Positions 44,129 through 59,016 of a stretch of DNA of 64,000 nucleotides are shown here, in pieces (the first letter of the stretch is position 1; each line of letters opens with the position of its first letter). Below the pieces are notes generated by a model that was not told the DNA's origin, did not search any database, and worked only from the letters and a program-made list of their open reading frames with translations. The translations under genes and the position numbers were made by a program. The stretch comes from Adiantum capillus-veneris (lineage: Eukaryota > Streptophyta > Polypodiopsida > Polypodiales > Pteridaceae): NCBI GenBank assembly GCA_014529385.2, contig CM043944.1:58828268-58892267 (forward strand), in the 5' to 3' direction.

Positions 44129-44532
44129 TCAAGGTTTCTCTTTTCTTGCTCAAGAAGGGAGGTCCTCAAGCTAGCTACAAATGGTTGGTATTATTAATTG
44201 CCTGTGAGTAAGTAGAATAGGGATTTTTCAGCCTTGTAGTGCGCCTGCCTTTGTGCAGTTAACGGGGCATCACCGTCGAGAGCTATGGTCTTAATAGTGG
44301 AGTCCTACGGGGCTTGCCTACGGCTTAACCACTATTGAGATATTAGAAGCTTGACAGGAGCCAATGCTGTTTTGGTGTCGAAAGACCCTCTCTTCTATTC
44401 CTTGCAATTAATGGTATTCGAGCCACGGGTACAGTAGCTTGAGTGCTTTTTCTAAAGGGGTAAAGAGGAGTAGAAACTAGGGCTTGAAGTGCCAAAGTAT
44501 ACCTAGAAAGTTTACATCTAAAAGTTGTTAGA
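44129..44532 (+). other. Chromovirus leader between primer site and gag
   Basis: About 400 bases of untranslated leader. Packaging and dimerisation signals are expected here, but none can be identified by eye. The gag ATG follows in GTTAGAATGGCTGAC. Confidence 0.6.
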
Positions 44533-47500
44533 ATGGCTGACAATAGTAAAGAGAGTGAAATTAATGTTGATAACTTTGATTTTGCTCATGAGCAAGCTAC
44601 TAATGATGCTTCAATGCTTGTTAACTATCTTGTTTCTAGGCTTCAACAAGCCATGGGCAATCCATCTCTCCAAAGTGAAGTGCAACGGCAACTCCGTGCT
44701 CACGGGATTCTTCAAGCTATTCACCATGATGAGAGAACACCTAGGAAGCCTCCTTGTGAGACTACCAAAAGAGGTCTCTCTCCGATTTGGGAAGAAGAAG
44801 AGAATCCTTATGAAGGGCTCAAGAATTTACTTCTTGATGATGCATCTCCTTCCCAAAGGAGAACTCAAGAGCCTCCACCGAAGGAACGAGAAAGAAGCGA
44901 GTCTCCCGCCACCTCAGCGGAGATGGCTCCACGAAGACGGCGGGCTAAACGCTCTCCATCACCACCAAAGCGGAGAAGACCATCGTATTCTTCTCCTCAC
45001 CACAACTCAAAGAGGGATGATAAAAAGCAAGAGAAGAAAAAGGAGAGAAAGAGGACACCCTCTTCTCCATCTTCTTCATCCTCTTCCTCTTATGAAATCT
45101 ATGGTGAAGACGACAAAGATCAAGACAAGAAAAAGGCGAGAAAGAGGTCACCCTCTTCTCCACCTTCTTCAAATTCTTCACCTTCTGAAGAAAGTGATGG
45201 TGAAACTTTTGAACCATCAAAAAGAATAGGCCATAGGAAATCCTATGCCGCATGGAAGAGGTCGTCCAAGCTGAAGAAATTCACAGAGGGAGGGAAGAGC
45301 ATCTCTTTCCTTACCTATGATGGCACCTTTGGTGCTACGGACAAAGTCTTGGCCTTTATCCAACAATTCGATGCGGCGTTTGGAGATGAGGGCTTCACGG
45401 AGTCCTCTAAGCTACGCCATGTAGCTATGCACTTTCAAAAGTCCGCCAGACAATGGTGGTCTAGCCTACGAGCCAATGGTGAAGCTCCACGAACATGGAA
45501 GGCTTTAAGAGCTTCCATTATGAAGCAATTTTTGGCTGCCGATGCCAAAGACAAAGTACTCACCGAATGGCGAAGCTTAAAGCTCTCCCCCAATGAATCC
45601 ATCCACAAATATGTAGACAAGTTTTGGGACCTACAACTCAAAGCCACTGTCTTCAAAAGGTTGGATTTTGGAGAGCAAAAGCAACAATTTTGTGCGTGCT
45701 TAACCAAAGAAATGGCGGAGTATGTCAACTCCCAGAGACCACGTACCATATCGGTGGTAATACACCACACTATGGTCGCCTCTCGAATCAATTTCCAAAC
45801 GGGGGCAAAAAGAAATAATAAGCCCCCGGAAAACAAGGGTTCCAATGAGCCTAAAGGGAAGGACAATGTCCAAAAGTCTCCTAAGGGCAACTCCAACAAA
45901 GCTAAAGAGAAGGGAGTTTACAAAGGTAAGAATAAACTCTCTCCTGAAGAGCTTGAGTGTTATTGTAAGGATAACCGGTGTTTCAAGTGCGGCGAACAAG
46001 GGCATGCGTACCGCGCTTGTCCCCAAAAGAACAACCGCCAAGATCCTCCTAGAGCTTCCTTGGTTGAAATCCAAGAGGAGGAGACTCACCAAACTCACCA
46101 CAAAGAATCTCCTCTATGCCATGCTTGGGGAAAGGTAAGAGAACATGATGCTTTTATTCTCTTTGACCCTGGTTCTACTCACACTTTTATATCTATAGAG
46201 TTGGCCACCAAGCTAGGCATACAATCCTACGAGATGGGAGATGTCCTACCCGCAGACAGTGCCTTCAAGGGGCAAGAAGCTTCAGTCACTCCCTTAATTG
46301 GGAAATTGAGTCTTCATGTCCAAGGCTATGTGGACAAAGAGGACTTCTTTATCTCTCCTCTCAAGCATGAGGATGTAATCCTAGGGGCACCATGGTTTGA
46401 CCACCTGGCTGCCGATGTTAAATTTCCTGAAAGGAGAATCTCCTTTAAGTTCAAGGAAAAAGACATGTATATAGATGCTAAGGAAATGGGTAACACAATC
46501 CCCATTGTACATACACCAGCTTTCAACAAGTCAATAAAGAGCTCTATTTCCGTGTACATGATTTTTGTTAAAGATTCTCAAAATGAACCTAATGCTTTAG
46601 CAAAAGAAAATAAAAGCAACCAAAAGGAATTACAGTTATCCAATTTTCTCAAGGGGTTTCAAGATGTTTTTATTGACGACATCCCTTGTGAGCTACCTCC
46701 TAAACGAGGTAATGATGACCATGCAATTGAACTTCTTCCAGGAAGTTCACCGCCTAATAAACCTCCTTATAGAGTTTCTCAAGCTCAACAAGAGGAGATT
46801 AAGCGGCAAGTGCATGAGTTAGTTGAGAAGGGCATGGTTAGGCCTAGCTCATCTCCATTTTTCTCACCTGTGCTATTAGTGCAAAAGAAAGACGGCACAT
46901 ATCGTATGTGTGTCGACTATAGAGCACTAAATAGGATCACTATCAAGAATAGGTTTCCCGTTCCACGGGTAGAAGACCTATTTGATAAGCTACAAGGATC
47001 TACCTACTTCAGTAGGGTTGACCTAAAAAGTGGCTATCATCAAATAAGGATAGTTGATCAAGACATTGTAAAGACCACATTTCGTACTACATTTGGTATT
47101 TACGAATACATTGTCATGCCTTTTGGCTTGACCAATGCACCAGCCACATTCAACCGCTTGATGGAGAAGCTGTTCAGGCCTCATCGAACCTTCACTGGAG
47201 TGTTCTTTGATGATATTATCATCTACTCTAATTCATTGGAGGAACACAAGCAACACCTCCAGGTAATATTTCAAGTTTTAAGAGAGAATAAACTTTATGT
47301 TAATCGAAATAAAAGTGAATTTTTCTTGCAAGAGATTCAGTATTTAGGTCACATTATCTCTCAAGATGGCATCCAAATGGATCCATCCAAGTTAGAGGTA
47401 ATAAAAGGATGGCCTAAACCAAGGAATCTTCATGAACTAAGAAGCTTTATAGGTATGTGTGCATACTATAGACGCTTCATAGAAAAGTTCTCACAAATTG

Positions 47501-49482
47501 CGGGACCATTACATGACCTAACAAAGAAAAGTGTTAGGTATACATGGTCTGCTAAGGAGAACAATGCTTTCGAAAAGCTTAAAGAAAAGCTTATCTCTCA
47601 ACCTGTGCTTACACTACCGGATCTCTCAAAACCATTTGAGGTCCAATGTGATGCTTGTGGTGATTGCCTTGGGGCTATTTTGCTCCAAGAAGGGCACGCC
47701 ATAGGCTATGAGAGTCGAAGGCTCGACCCTGTTGAGCAAGCTCTAGGCATATACGAAAAATAATTCCTTGCAGTTCTACATGCCTTAGACTCATGGAAGC
47801 ACTATTTATTGGGGACTCCTTTCATTCTACGAACGGATCACCAAAGTCTTAAGTACTTCATGACGCAGACCAAGCTCTCCGACAAACAAATGAGGTGGGC
47901 AAGTTTCCTTTCGCAATTTCATTTTCATATTGCTCACATTGCTGGCAAGCATAATCAAGTAGTCGATGCACTCTCAAGACGACCGAGAGTCAATGCGGTT
48001 TCCATAGCAACTCACAATGATCTATCTTCAATGATAGATGAGTATGCTATTGATCCCGATTTTAGAGATGTGATTTCAGCCCTTGCATTAGGGAAGAAAG
48101 AAGAACCATTTACTTTACAAGATGGTTATCTTCTCTATGGCAATAGAATATGCATTACTAACTCACTACGTGAGAAAGTAATGTATGAATCTCATGCTCC
48201 CCCATATGCGGGGCATAGAGGGATTCAGTCTACCTTAAAGGGAATTGAAACATATTTCTATTGGCCTACCATGAAAGTGAACATACAAGAGTATGTTTCC
48301 AAATGTGTGGTATGTCAAAAGACAAAATTTGATAGAGGGAAGCAACCTGGATTGCTTCAACCCTTGCCAATCCCTAATTCACCATGGGAGAGCATATCCA
48401 TGGATTTTATCTTTGGATTGCCTAAGTCTATCCATGGGAATACGGGAATATGGACGATAGTAGACAGGTTCAGTAAACAAGCTCATTTTATACCTGTCAA
48501 AAAGACTATCAAAGCCCATCAAATGGCAACCCTCTTCATTTCACAAATTTTCAAGTACCATGGCTTGCCAATGTCCATAGTGTCAGATAGAGATCCTAGA
48601 ATGACCAGTAATTTCTGGAAGGGTCTCTTTGAGAATTTAGGAACAAGGCTAAACTTCTCTTCGACCTATCATCCACAAACTGATGGCCAAAGTGAAATAG
48701 CTAACCTAACCATTCTCGATCTACTAAAAGCCTATGTAACGGAAGTAGATCAAAGATCCCAATGGGAGAAGTACTTACCCTTAGTAGAGTATGCTTACAA
48801 TAACACTGTACATACTTCCACAGGAAAAGCACCTTTCGAGGTAATTGAGGGAAGATCAAAAAGTCCCTTGCTACTTAAAGTACATGGGAAGATCTTCGCT
48901 GCAGATGAGTATAGCCGAGACCTACAAGAATCTTTCCAAAAGATTAAGGATGCTATCTCTATCTCACAGCAAAGGCAAAAGGCTGCTGCTGACAAGCACA
49001 GAAGAGCCCAAGCCTTTAAAGAAAACGATTGGGTCTTATTAAAGTTTCCAAAGGCTCGATTAAGGCACACGACGGGCAAGAATCCTACGGGTCACCAAAA
49101 GTACTATGCTAAACTAGCAAAAAGGTACTATGGTCCCTTTCAGATTCTTAGGCCAATCAATGAGATGGCCTATCAACTCAAGTTTCCCAATCATTGGCTC
49201 ATACACAATGCTTTTCATGTGAGCCTATTAAAGCCTTACAAAGGAGAGCCACCTCAAGAACCAACTATGGAAGACCCACCGGAGATCGAGGAACAAGAGG
49301 CGGTGCTACAGCCCGAGTCCATTCTCCGACATGAAGACAAGGTATTAAGAGGCGGTAAGACTATCCGACGATATCTTATTAAGTTTAAGAATTATCCTTT
49401 TGAAGATGCTAGATGGATGCAAGGCATACAATTAAAGGATAACCTAAACCTTGTCCATGCTTACAATGCTTCCCAAGAGTAA
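44533..49482 (+). pseudogene. Chromovirus gag-pol polyprotein, one in-frame TAA in RNase H
   Basis: One reading frame of about 1650 codons, broken only by a TAA at 47761-47763. In order: acidic N-terminus; an Arg/Ser/Lys-rich region (RRRRAKRSPSPPKRRRPSYS, then Ser runs, nt about 44925-45230); capsid domain (nt 45295-45750); CCHC knuckle CFKCGEQGHAYRAC (nt 45979); aspartic protease LFDPGSTHTFIS (nt about 46160, DPG triad); reverse transcriptase with YRMCVDYRALNRITIKN, FSRVDLKSGYHQIRI and catalytic FFDDIIIYS (nt about 47206); RNase H with TDHQSLKYF downstream of the stop; integrase with HHCC (HRGI...CVVCQ) and SMDFIFGLPKS, IVSDRDPRMTS; and a C-terminal chromodomain-like segment (YLIKFKNYPFEDARWM). 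The stop lies next to the conserved YEK of RNase H, where other elements have Glu. Confidence 0.92.
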
Positions 49483-49838
49483 GCAAATGTACAAAATGTT
49501 AAAAATGAAAAAAAAAATTGTCTTATAAGACTCTCTTTTTCTTTATTTGTGCACAAAAATGAAGTAGTATGCATGCTTAGATCAAGTTTGCGGAGACGAC
49601 GTCTCCCAAACACCAAGTAGAGCTTGTCACTCTACTATGGAAGACTGATAGGACTAATGTGCAGACGTGCTTGCGGAAGCCTCAGGCTCTCAAGCGCCAA
49701 ATGGACTAGTCATCCATTGTGGAATGATGTCGTAGGGTAACATAGGGATCCTCTACCTGCTAAGAAAAGGACTCATGAACATGCTTTACCTTCTCTACAC
49801 CATAGTCGAGGACGACTATGATTTCAAGAGAGAGGTAA
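49483..49838 (+). other. Chromovirus 3' untranslated region and polypurine tract
   Basis: There is no coding potential after the polyprotein stop. The last 15 bases before the 3' LTR (CAAGAGAGAGGTAA, about 49825-49838) are purine-rich and in the position of the plus-strand primer. Confidence 0.7.
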
Positions 49839-51424
49839 TGTCATAATAATCAATATCTAATTCTCCTAAATGATTTTCTCATATTAAACTGATCATTTAA
49901 TGTGGGGAGGTACCAGGGGAGAAAAAGCTAGAATATTGGTTAAGCTAGCAGACCGGCCACACTAGGGATCCAAAGGAGGGAAAATAGGGATCCAAAGGGG
50001 GGGCCATCTGCAAAAGAGCAATGTGCAACAATGGGCTAAAAAGACCCTAAGGTTCAGCCCATTAAGACTTCCAAAATGCTAAGGTTCCAAAATTCAAAGG
50101 TTGTGTCCAAAGGTCAACCCTAGGGAAAATTGGATGCTTTGTGTGTGCCCTAAAAGTCTTTGCACATCCCTACATGGGAGGGGGCGAGCCCTAAAGGTAG
50201 GGGATGAGAGAGAAATCCACACACACACACAGGCTCCCTTTACACAAAGGGAATGAGGGACACATGTCAGCTCCCTAGGCCAGATGCCCACAAGGTGTGC
50301 CCAATTCCTATTGGAAGACCTTTGAAGTGGACCAATGAGAATTAAGCTAGATTAAATGTAGTTTAATTAATTTAAAAACATTTAATAAAAGAAACCAATG
50401 AGAAATAAGTCTCCTAGAAGGCTATTGGGAAGTCTCCCAAAGGGTCCAATAAGCATTCAGAAGCCCCATGGCTTGCCTGATTCCTATTGGCCAGGAGGCA
50501 AAGGGATCCAATGAGAGTTTAGTTTAATTATTTAATTACCTAAAGCTCTCACAAAAGGGGAAAGGGGGACACATGTCAGAAGGCTATCACTTATGCTGCT
50601 TAATACCTATTGGCTTGACTTGGGGAGGTCCAATGAGGCAAAAGCCAGACCAAATTAGCAGCTTGGGCTCGCCCAAGAGAGAGAGGGAGGGGGCTGATTT
50701 CTGTTTGGCATTAACACACTCACACTTGACCATGTGTGAAGAAAGAATACTCTATCTCCTCCCAAGCTTTAATGGAGAGCTCATCACCTACTCCAAGCTT
50801 GTGAGATAGAAGCCTACATCAACACTCTCTTGGCATGTGGATGCAAATCCAACCAAGATCCAAGCTTCAATGCATGCTCATCTTCTCTATCAAACTAATT
50901 ACTAAGCTAAGCTATGCTAATATGAGTGATTATGTGAGGAGATGTACATCTTTCTCATAAGATACTCCTTCTTCCTCTCAATCTACTCTCATACCCTGCT
51001 AGCTCTCACCACCTTCGAAGGTGTGTGAGGTCTTGGGTCTGAGAACGGGGATAATTCAAGTTGTGTTTGATTAAGTGTTTTGCTTGGTGCATGAAGCTTC
51101 CATCTTCATTGCACTAGCTAGTCTTGAAGGAACACCAAGAATTGTATTGTACAATGTCTCTCTTGATGGGAGAAACCATAATACAAAGCCTTTTGGAGGG
51201 GGGACTGGCTCCATGCAAATCCGGTCCTCAACTGTTGTCAATAGCTTAATTTCTCTCTCTTTTGAAAGTATTGTCGATGCTATCTAACTAGGTGTTATGC
51301 TTTTTGTTGCTCTCTCTACCCAAGCACTCTTGTAATTCTCGTTAGGAATCTATTCTAATGAAATGCCCACTATGTTCATGCTAATTTCCGCTACACATAA
51401 GTTATTACGCCATTAAATGTTACA
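49839..51424 (+). repeat. 3' LTR of the chromovirus (1586 bp)
   Basis: A near-identical partner of the 5' LTR, from TGTCATAATAATC to AAATGTTACA, followed by the target copy TCCTC. It is twenty bases shorter than the 5' LTR because it has fewer copies of a short repeat and a shorter CA tract (50218-50230). Confidence 0.93.
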
Positions 51425-51429
51425 TCCTC

Positions 51430-51945
<516 letters not shown>

Positions 51946-52539
51946 CTTTGCCTTGGTACTCAAAAGAGGGTACCCAATACGAGTGTAGAAATTGAACCTT
52001 ATTGGGTGTACTGCCATGTCAGCATCGCGCGCACAGCCACCCAGAACCATCGGCTACTGCCAACCGCCAGTGCCAGCTCGCACCGCCACCGACCAAAAAT
52101 CCAGTGCCACGCGCCTCCGCGAGGCCGTGAGCATCGCCAACACAATCATCACCGCCAACTCCATAGCCAACAGAGCTCCAAGCTCCTTACCCTCCATCTC
52201 ATGCCTATAGGTGGTGTGAATTTTTGCCTACATACCCTCCAACGTCTTTTCTTGCTTCCCCATGTGGGTTTAATCGATCAGCCATGTGGCACATCCTTGT
52301 CAGCCTCCCTCCAAATGCCTTTAAAAAAACTCCATTTTATGAAAGGAAAACCCCTTTTGGGGTGCCAACTTTATCCCAGCTCCTTCTCCTGCTCACAGAT
52401 CCAGTTGCGGAGCTACAAGGCCTGGTCGCAAGCTCATATCCCTGGCTCCAAAATTGCCGACCCCCTGCAACATTTTGAGTTTCCCAAGGTCGTAAATAAA
52501 GACCACTAAAAATAGAGAAAACATCTGTATGCAGCCCCC

Positions 52540-54100
52540 AGTCAAAGGCTCCTAACTTCACCAGCCGTAACGTGGCGCTCGAGGCTCAAAATCACAAGCC
52601 TTCAATCTTTGCTGACTCCGCATGATGCATACCTCACTCTAGAACTCTGTAGTGGTTAAAAGAACACCAGGTGACATGACTTCCCATGCGATCAACTTGG
52701 CCCATAACTGGCCCCCAAAAAAATTTCAACTGGCCATAACGTGCAATCCAGAGCTTTGATTAGCAATCCAAAAAGATAGGCATGCTCCATAATTTGAGCA
52801 CTAGACATCTATCTGTTGACATCCACTTTGGCCATATGTCCCCATTTGCCTTGTCTGTCGAGGATCTGTTAAACCTTCTAACTTTAGACTTCACTATCCT
52901 GCACACTGGGGCTCCTTTGATGAGCCGTCTGGACCAACTTCTAGAGCACCTCAAACACTACACTCCAGAGCACTGACTTGGTACTTTGGGCACCTCCACT
53001 TGCTATCCCATCTGGACCATTCTTGAGCCCTTCTTCGCCTAAAAAGATACATCAAGCATACATTCCCGCTGCCACTGGTCTGCCCAAGGACTCCATACTT
53101 GCTCTAGCCTTCTGCACTACACCTGCCTGCACCCTTTGCTTGGCATTGATCACTTTCTTGCACAAACCAACATTGGCTGCACCAACGTGGGACAAAATCT
53201 AGCCACATGGCATCCTTACCTTATTTCGCCCCTTGGGTGATCCAAATTTCCAAAAAACCCCATTGATACACATAAAGAGATCCTTCTTGGTTCCCCAACT
53301 TTCAAACCATTACAAACATCTGCTACGGGATTTGATCTCCAAGCCGTAAGCCCAACCGCCACTCCATTGTGTTGACTCCGAATCACTCAATCCTTGCAGC
53401 ATTTCCATTCCGGCACGGCCTCGAACCGAGGGCCCATACTTGGTGAAAAGCCTTCTACACCCGCTTTCCCGCAATCGCTCCTCAACTTTAGACTTCAATA
53501 TGTCATTGCTCGAAGCTCTGATTAAGGCTTTTTCAGTCCTTGCTAGCTTCGCTTAATGCATACCACCCTCTAGAACCCCTTTGAGGCCCAAAAGATGTTA
53601 GATGGCACCTCTTCCAATGCGGTCAACCCGATCCATAACTAGCCCCCAACAAATATTTTAATGGCCATAACTTGCCCTCTAGAGCTTCCATTGATGATCC
53701 AAAAAGACAGATGTGGTCCACAAATTGAGCTCTTCACATGTATCCACTTCCATTTTCTTTGCCCACATGTCCCCAGCCGCCCTATCCGTCAAGGATTTGC
53801 AACACCTTCCAACTTTCAACTGGCGTATCTTTCACACCGAGGCTCCGTTTGATGAGCCGTTTAGACCTACTTTTAGAGAACATAGAACAATACATTCCAA
53901 GACACAAACATATCACTTTGGAAACCCACCACCCCAATTGGTCCATGATGGAGCCTTCTTGGTCAAAAAAATGCACCAGGTATACATTTCCACTACCTAG
54001 GGCCTTCATACCTGCTCAAACCCTTTGCTATGCACATGTGCACACCTCTAGTACTGCTTAGCACCATTGCTAGCCTCGACCAACTTTGTGTATACCATTA
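52540..54100. repeat. Diverged tandem duplication, period about 925 bp
   Basis: Words from 52600-53130 recur in order at 53510-54040: GCATGATGCATACC / GCTTAATGCATACC, CAACTTGGCCCATAACTGGCCCCCAA / CAACCCGATCCATAACTAGCCCCCAA, CAATCCAAAAAGATAG / TGATCCAAAAAGACAG, TTTGATGAGCCGT and AAAAAGATACATCAAGC / AAAAAAATGCACCAGG. Open frames occur in both units but do not align as conserved proteins. The origin is unknown. Confidence 0.65.
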
Positions 54101-56229
<2,129 letters not shown>

Positions 56230-56234
56230 CTCTC

Positions 56235-57859
56235 TGTCATAAAATCTAATATCTAACTAACCCAAATGATTTTCTCATATTAAATTGATCACTTAATGTG
56301 GGAGAATAAACGGGAACAAGTGTTAAGATATAGGTATGTGCTTTTAGATCTATCTCAACACGGGGCCAATGTAAAGGGGCCCAAAAGGGAGATGGTCTAT
56401 CAAAGAGCAAGGCTAACCAATGGAGCATAAGACCTTAGGGTTAGCTTCATTGAAGACCTCCAATAAATGTGTGTAAAAGTCCTTTTGACCTTAAGTAAGC
56501 TAGGGCTGAGCTTGAGGTGGGAACCCGGCCCAAGCTCGAGGTGCTTGTCCTGCTTGAGGTGCTTGTCATGCTTGAGGTGTTTTTCATGCTTGAGGTGCTT
56601 GATTAAGATGCTTGAGGTGCTTGACTGGCTCCATGCTTGAGGTGCTTGACTTGCTGCATGATTAAAGTACTTGAGGTGCCTTGAGAAGCTTGCCTGAGAT
56701 GCTTGTGGGAACCCCCCCTAGTTCAAGTGCTTTGTCATGCTTGGTGAGTAAGGTGCTTGATCACCTAAAAGTCAAAAGCATTCCTACAAGAGGGGGGGCG
56801 AGCCCTTTTCCTAGGGCCTAGAGAGAGAACACCCACTCACACACACAAGGGAAGCCCATCTTGAAGAGGCAGCAAGGACACATGTCAGGCCCCTACCCAT
56901 GTTACCTTCATGTGTTGCTTGAAGCCTATTGGCTAGGCTTCAAAGGGGTCCAATGATAAATTACATGAATTATCTAATTGTTTTAGCATTTATCAAGTCC
57001 TCTCTCTCAAAGGGGAAAGGGGGACACTTGTCCCAAGGCTACCCATGTTGCTTGTAATGGCTCCTGCTTGTGATTGGCTAGGCCTGGAGGGGTCCAATGA
57101 GCTTCAGGCATGAGCTACAAGGGGGGGTCGACCCAAGCAAGCTAGGGGGGTGCCTAGGGGGTATAATCACCCACACACACTCCCAAGCACTCTCATTGTG
57201 TGATATGCAAAGTGCAAGAGCTCCCTCTCCAAGGAAGTAGAGGTTGAGAGCCTACACCAACACTCTTGGCTATGGAGTGCAAATCCAACCAAGAGCCATG
57301 CTTCAATGCTTAAGCTTGCCATCTCCTTCTTCTTCATTACTATGCTATTATGTATGCTAGCAACAAGAGTATGATAAGTGAGGAACTAATTCTTTCTCCT
57401 ACGAAATGTTTCTTCTTCCTCTTCCCTACCCTCATTCCCTGCTAGCTCTCTCCACCTTCGAAGGTGTTTGAGGTCTTGGGACTGAGGCTTGGGATAGTTA
57501 AAGCTTTCTTCAAGTTTATGTTATGTTTGTGGTGCATGAAGCCTTCCATCTTCATGGCATCACCTAGGTCACAAGGAACACAAAGACTGTATTGTAACAA
57601 GTCTCTCTTTATGGGAGAAATCATAATACAAATGCCTATTGGAGGGGGGACCGGCTCCACATAAATCCGGTCCTCAATTGTTGTCATGTTCTCTAAACTC
57701 TCTCTCTTGCAAAAGTATTGTCTATGCCAAGTTAACTAATTGCTATGATTATGTTGCTATCTTCAATTATGTATACCCGCTATGCTCACAAAATCATTTC
57801 TTGAAAGTACTCTCATTAAATTCCGCTATTCTCAAATTGAATAGGCAAATTCCATTACA
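56235..57859 (+). mobile_element. Solo LTR related to the chromovirus LTR (1625 bp)
   Basis: Begins TGTCATAAAATCTAATATC and ends AAATTCCATTACA. It is collinear with the 1.6-kb chromovirus LTR: TTTTCTCATATTAAATTGATC, AATGTGGGAG, ACATGTCAGGCCCCTA, GCTAGCTCTC, CCTTCGAAGGTGT and GGAGGGGGGACCGGCTCC are shared. CTCTC flanks both ends (56230-56234 and 57860-57864), although in a CT-rich context. It contains a family-specific run of GCTTGAGGTGCTTG repeats (about 56500-56700) that is absent from the complete element. No internal region remains, so it is a solo LTR formed by LTR-LTR recombination. Confidence 0.8.
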
Positions 57860-57864
57860 CTCTC

Positions 57865-58704
57865 TCTCCCTCTCTAATTTCGAATGCAGGTCAGTGCCAT
57901 CCTCCTCATGGGAGGATGCGCACCCACACGGCTCCTGTTCCCTCTACATCCCCTCTCCAAGCCTAACTCTTTGCAATGAACCCCTTCGCGGCCCCCACAA
58001 GGGGACCCTCTTTCCAACTGCCTCCTCTTGTTTCGGTTCAGAAAACAATTTTTTCATGCATAATAAATAGAAAATCCTTTTTAACTTCAACATTCCTTCA
58101 AGCTCCCGTTCACAGACTCACTCCCGTACTGAAATAAATTTAACATCATAGGAGTAATTCCTCAAGGTTCCAAGACCTACATCGACAAATCTTGAGCTCG
58201 AAACGACTTACTCAAAAGGGAACTAACTCAGGGCAAATAGGGAACGTACTCGGATGCTATTTCCTATATTATTCAAAACACATTCACTAGCTCCCTTTAA
58301 GATTACAATATCCCAGTATCCTCATTGCTAAGCTCAAAGGAAACCGCCAAACTCTTCTCAACTTCCAAGTTATACAAGCTAGTGCCTTACTAATCAAAAA
58401 CCCTAACCTCCCCAATAGGCAACTAAGAAGCAAATAATAAAAGAGATTAATTAATAGAATAACTACAAACTATTCTAATCCAAACAATAATTTATCACCA
58501 TTAGTAACAAGAACAACTTCCTTCCATGTTGACAGAGCTCTACAAAGGTAAAGCCTAATAACCCCTATATTATAGAGAGTATACCAATATGACAACTACG
58601 TGAAAGTCATAGCTTAAATTTTCATCCCCCCCTTTATTTTATTCCCATTGTTTATTGATTTTTATTTTTCATGATCAATAATTTTGGATAAACATTATAA
58701 AATT
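57865..58704. other. Interval without recognisable genes
   Basis: Mixed-composition DNA with no protein-like frame of note and no clear repeat. It ends where similarity to the gene X flank of copy A begins (GGAGGTCATCTGGAGGGCC, about 58711). Confidence 0.5.
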
Positions 58705-59016
58705 TTATTTTGGAGGTCATCTGGAGGGCCTTATTGAAGAGAGAGAAAAGAAGGCGCAACCAATGAGCAACAACCTTATGTAACGTAGAAATGCATGGAA
58801 AATATCACAAAAATGAAAGAAAGAATTTTAAAATATTTAAATTTTTCCCATTCTCGTAAGGTAACATCCTCGTCTAACAAAGTAGGGCCCACTGCTAGTA
58901 GCCGTCAAGTTGCTAAGATCTGACTACTGATTGATAACTAACTCTCTCCCTTTATTTAAAGATATCCACTCCCTTTATGTGAGGCTTTCAAAACTCATTC
59001 TCCCTCCATTATAGCT

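Larger units (their letters stand above)
42510..51424 (+). mobile_element. Ty3 chromovirus, complete with both LTRs and target duplications
   Basis: 5' LTR 42510-44115, primer site 44117-44128, gag-pol 44533-49482, 3' LTR 49839-51424. TCCTC flanks both sides (42505-42509 and 51425-51429). The LTRs differ mainly by one copy of a 17-base repeat and a few substitutions, so the insertion is young. A C-terminal chromodomain-like region and the domain order protease-RT-RNase H-integrase identify a chromovirus (Metaviridae lineage of plants). One nonsense codon in RNase H is the only coding lesion seen. Confidence 0.93.

Noticed and set aside
51992-54061. Overlapping 60-110 codon frames in the 52-54 kb region
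   Set aside because: The two tandem units do not preserve a common reading frame, so the frames are unlikely to be coding.
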